DNA of 5,796 nt, taken from the NCBI GenBank assembly GCA_947624855.1, contig CANQMC010000077.1:1-5796 (forward strand). The letters run 5' to 3'. Shown one piece after another: positions 5,252 through 5,796 of the stretch. Both the position numbers and the translations under genes were made by a program. Numbering within the stretch: position 1 is the first letter of the stretch; every line of letters begins with the position of its first letter. The notes beneath the pieces were generated by a model that had not been told where the DNA came from, made no database searches, and saw only the letters and a program-made list of their open reading frames with translations. Source of the stretch: an uncultured Bacilli bacterium (GTDB lineage: Bacteria > Bacillota_I > Bacilli_A > RF39 > UBA660).

Positions 5252-5719
5252 ATGAAAAAAGAAAACAAAGTAGTATTAACCCCAGAAGGTTATTTAGAAT
5301 TAGAAAGAGAGCTAAATGATTTAAAATTAAATAAGCGACCTGAAGTAATTAATGCCTTAAAATATGCTCGTTCTTTAGGTGATTTATCAGAAAATGCTGA
5401 TTATGATGCTGCTCGTAATGAACAAGCTTTACTTGAAAGTCGAATTAAAGAATTAGAGTATAAGCTTGAAAACAGTGAAATAGCCACCAAAAAGGATAAA
5501 ACTATTGCGGATGTTGGTTCTACAATTGAAATTGAATATGCTCCTGATGATATTGAAGAATTTAAAATTGTTGGTTCTTTAGAAGCAGATCCATTCAATA
5601 ATAAAATATCTAATGAATCTCCAATTGGGAAAGCCGTAATTGGTCATAAAGCTGGTGAAACTATTTCTGTTGAAAGTCCTAATGGCTCATATGATGTCAT
5701 ATTAAAAAGTGTAAAATAG
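5252..5719 (+). CDS. greA: Transcript cleavage/elongation factor GreA
   Basis: GreA enters the RNA polymerase secondary channel and stimulates cleavage of backtracked transcripts. From ATG 5252 it has 155 residues, close to the family norm. The N-terminal coiled-coil hairpin (about 1-75) starts with VVLTPEGYLELERELNDL and has at its tip the conserved ARSLGDLSENADYDAARNEQ (39-58), where Asp44 and Glu47 match the Mg-coordinating acidic pair of E. coli GreA (Asp41/Glu44). The C-terminal FKBP-like domain (about 80-155) ends with SPIGKAVIGHKAGE (123-136) and a final beta strand. In B. subtilis udk lies between yrrO and greA; here greA follows trhP2 directly after 38 bases. It has its own promoter and a terminator behind it, so it is both the end of the long operon and likely a separate transcript. 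Confidence 0.97.
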   Translation: MKKENKVVLTPEGYLELERELNDLKLNKRPEVINALKYARSLGDLSENADYDAARNEQALLESRIKELEYKLENSEIATKKDKTIADVGSTIEIEYAPDDIEEFKIVGSLEADPFNNKISNESPIGKAVIGHKAGETISVESPNGSYDVILKSVK

Positions 5720-5760
5720 TGTCAATAGTATTTGAAAATGTCTCAAAAATTTTTAAACAT

Positions 5761-5786
5761 AAACGGGAATAATCTCGTTTTTGTTT
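5761..5786 (+). terminator. Rho-independent terminator after greA
   Basis: AAACGGGA (5761-5768) pairs with TCTCGTTT (5773-5780) around an ATAA loop: eight pairs, one of them G·U. A T-rich tail follows (TTGTTT). It lies about 40 bases after the greA stop. The preceding 5720-5760 is AT-rich with no gene that I can see, and the last bases to 5796 show nothing. Confidence 0.8.
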
Positions 5787-5796
5787 GCAATAAATT

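Noticed and set aside
5401..5598. Minus-strand open frame inside greA
   Set aside because: It is opposite the conserved GreA coding region, with low-complexity Ser/Ile/Leu content and no recognisable motif.
5745..5754. AAAAATTTTT palindrome after greA
   Set aside because: It has no loop or G-C pairs and no sign of a terminator or operator; the real hairpin is just downstream at 5761-5780.
5732..5760. TTGAAA as a possible -35 for a gene beyond the right edge
   Set aside because: No acceptable -10 follows at 16-18 bases, and the greA terminator lies directly downstream.

Overview
The window is an AT-rich, densely packed chromosomal segment, and every confident gene lies on the + strand. Gene content and order match a core locus of low-GC Bacillota: ruvX(yrrK)-yrzB-mltG(yrrL)-trmR(yrrM)-trhP1(yrrN)-trhP2(yrrO)-greA, the arrangement known from Bacillus subtilis but with udk missing before greA. 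TTA, AAA and AAT codons dominate. All six Trp codons are TGG and TGA is used as a stop, so the standard bacterial code applies. The MltG homologue implies a peptidoglycan wall. Together these suggest a walled, very AT-rich member of Bacilli, possibly one of the uncultured gut lineages near the Mollicutes; the exact lineage is inference.

Layout. Bases 1-150 hold at most the last codons of an upstream gene, a weak terminator and a weak promoter. Bases 151-786 encode the one unrecognised protein: a Lys/Thr/Ser-rich tail resembling a histone H1 tail, one membrane helix and a short external domain with four cysteines. A good sigma-A-type promoter (802-830) then opens the conserved gene train. From 864 to 5213 the genes are fused by overlaps (11, 14 and 4 nt) or gaps of 9-14 nt, as in one operon. 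greA follows after 38 nt, with a perfect TTGACA -35 box placed inside the end of trhP2, and a hairpin terminator at 5761-5786 closes the unit.

How the genes fit together. TrhP1/TrhP2 (U32 family) and TrmR form a tRNA wobble-uridine pathway: U34 to 5-hydroxyuridine, then SAM-dependent methylation to 5-methoxyuridine. RuvX is an RNase H-fold nuclease linked to 16S rRNA maturation or junction resolution. MltG sets glycan strand length at the membrane. YrzB (DUF1292) has no known function. GreA rescues backtracked RNA polymerase.

The least explained item is the membrane-anchored Lys/Thr-rich protein at 151-786. I see no CRISPR, transposon, tRNA or rRNA. Two start codons were chosen differently from the longest open frame: trmR at ATG 2646 and greA at ATG 5252, because the upstream GTG codons touch or lie inside the Shine-Dalgarno sequence.
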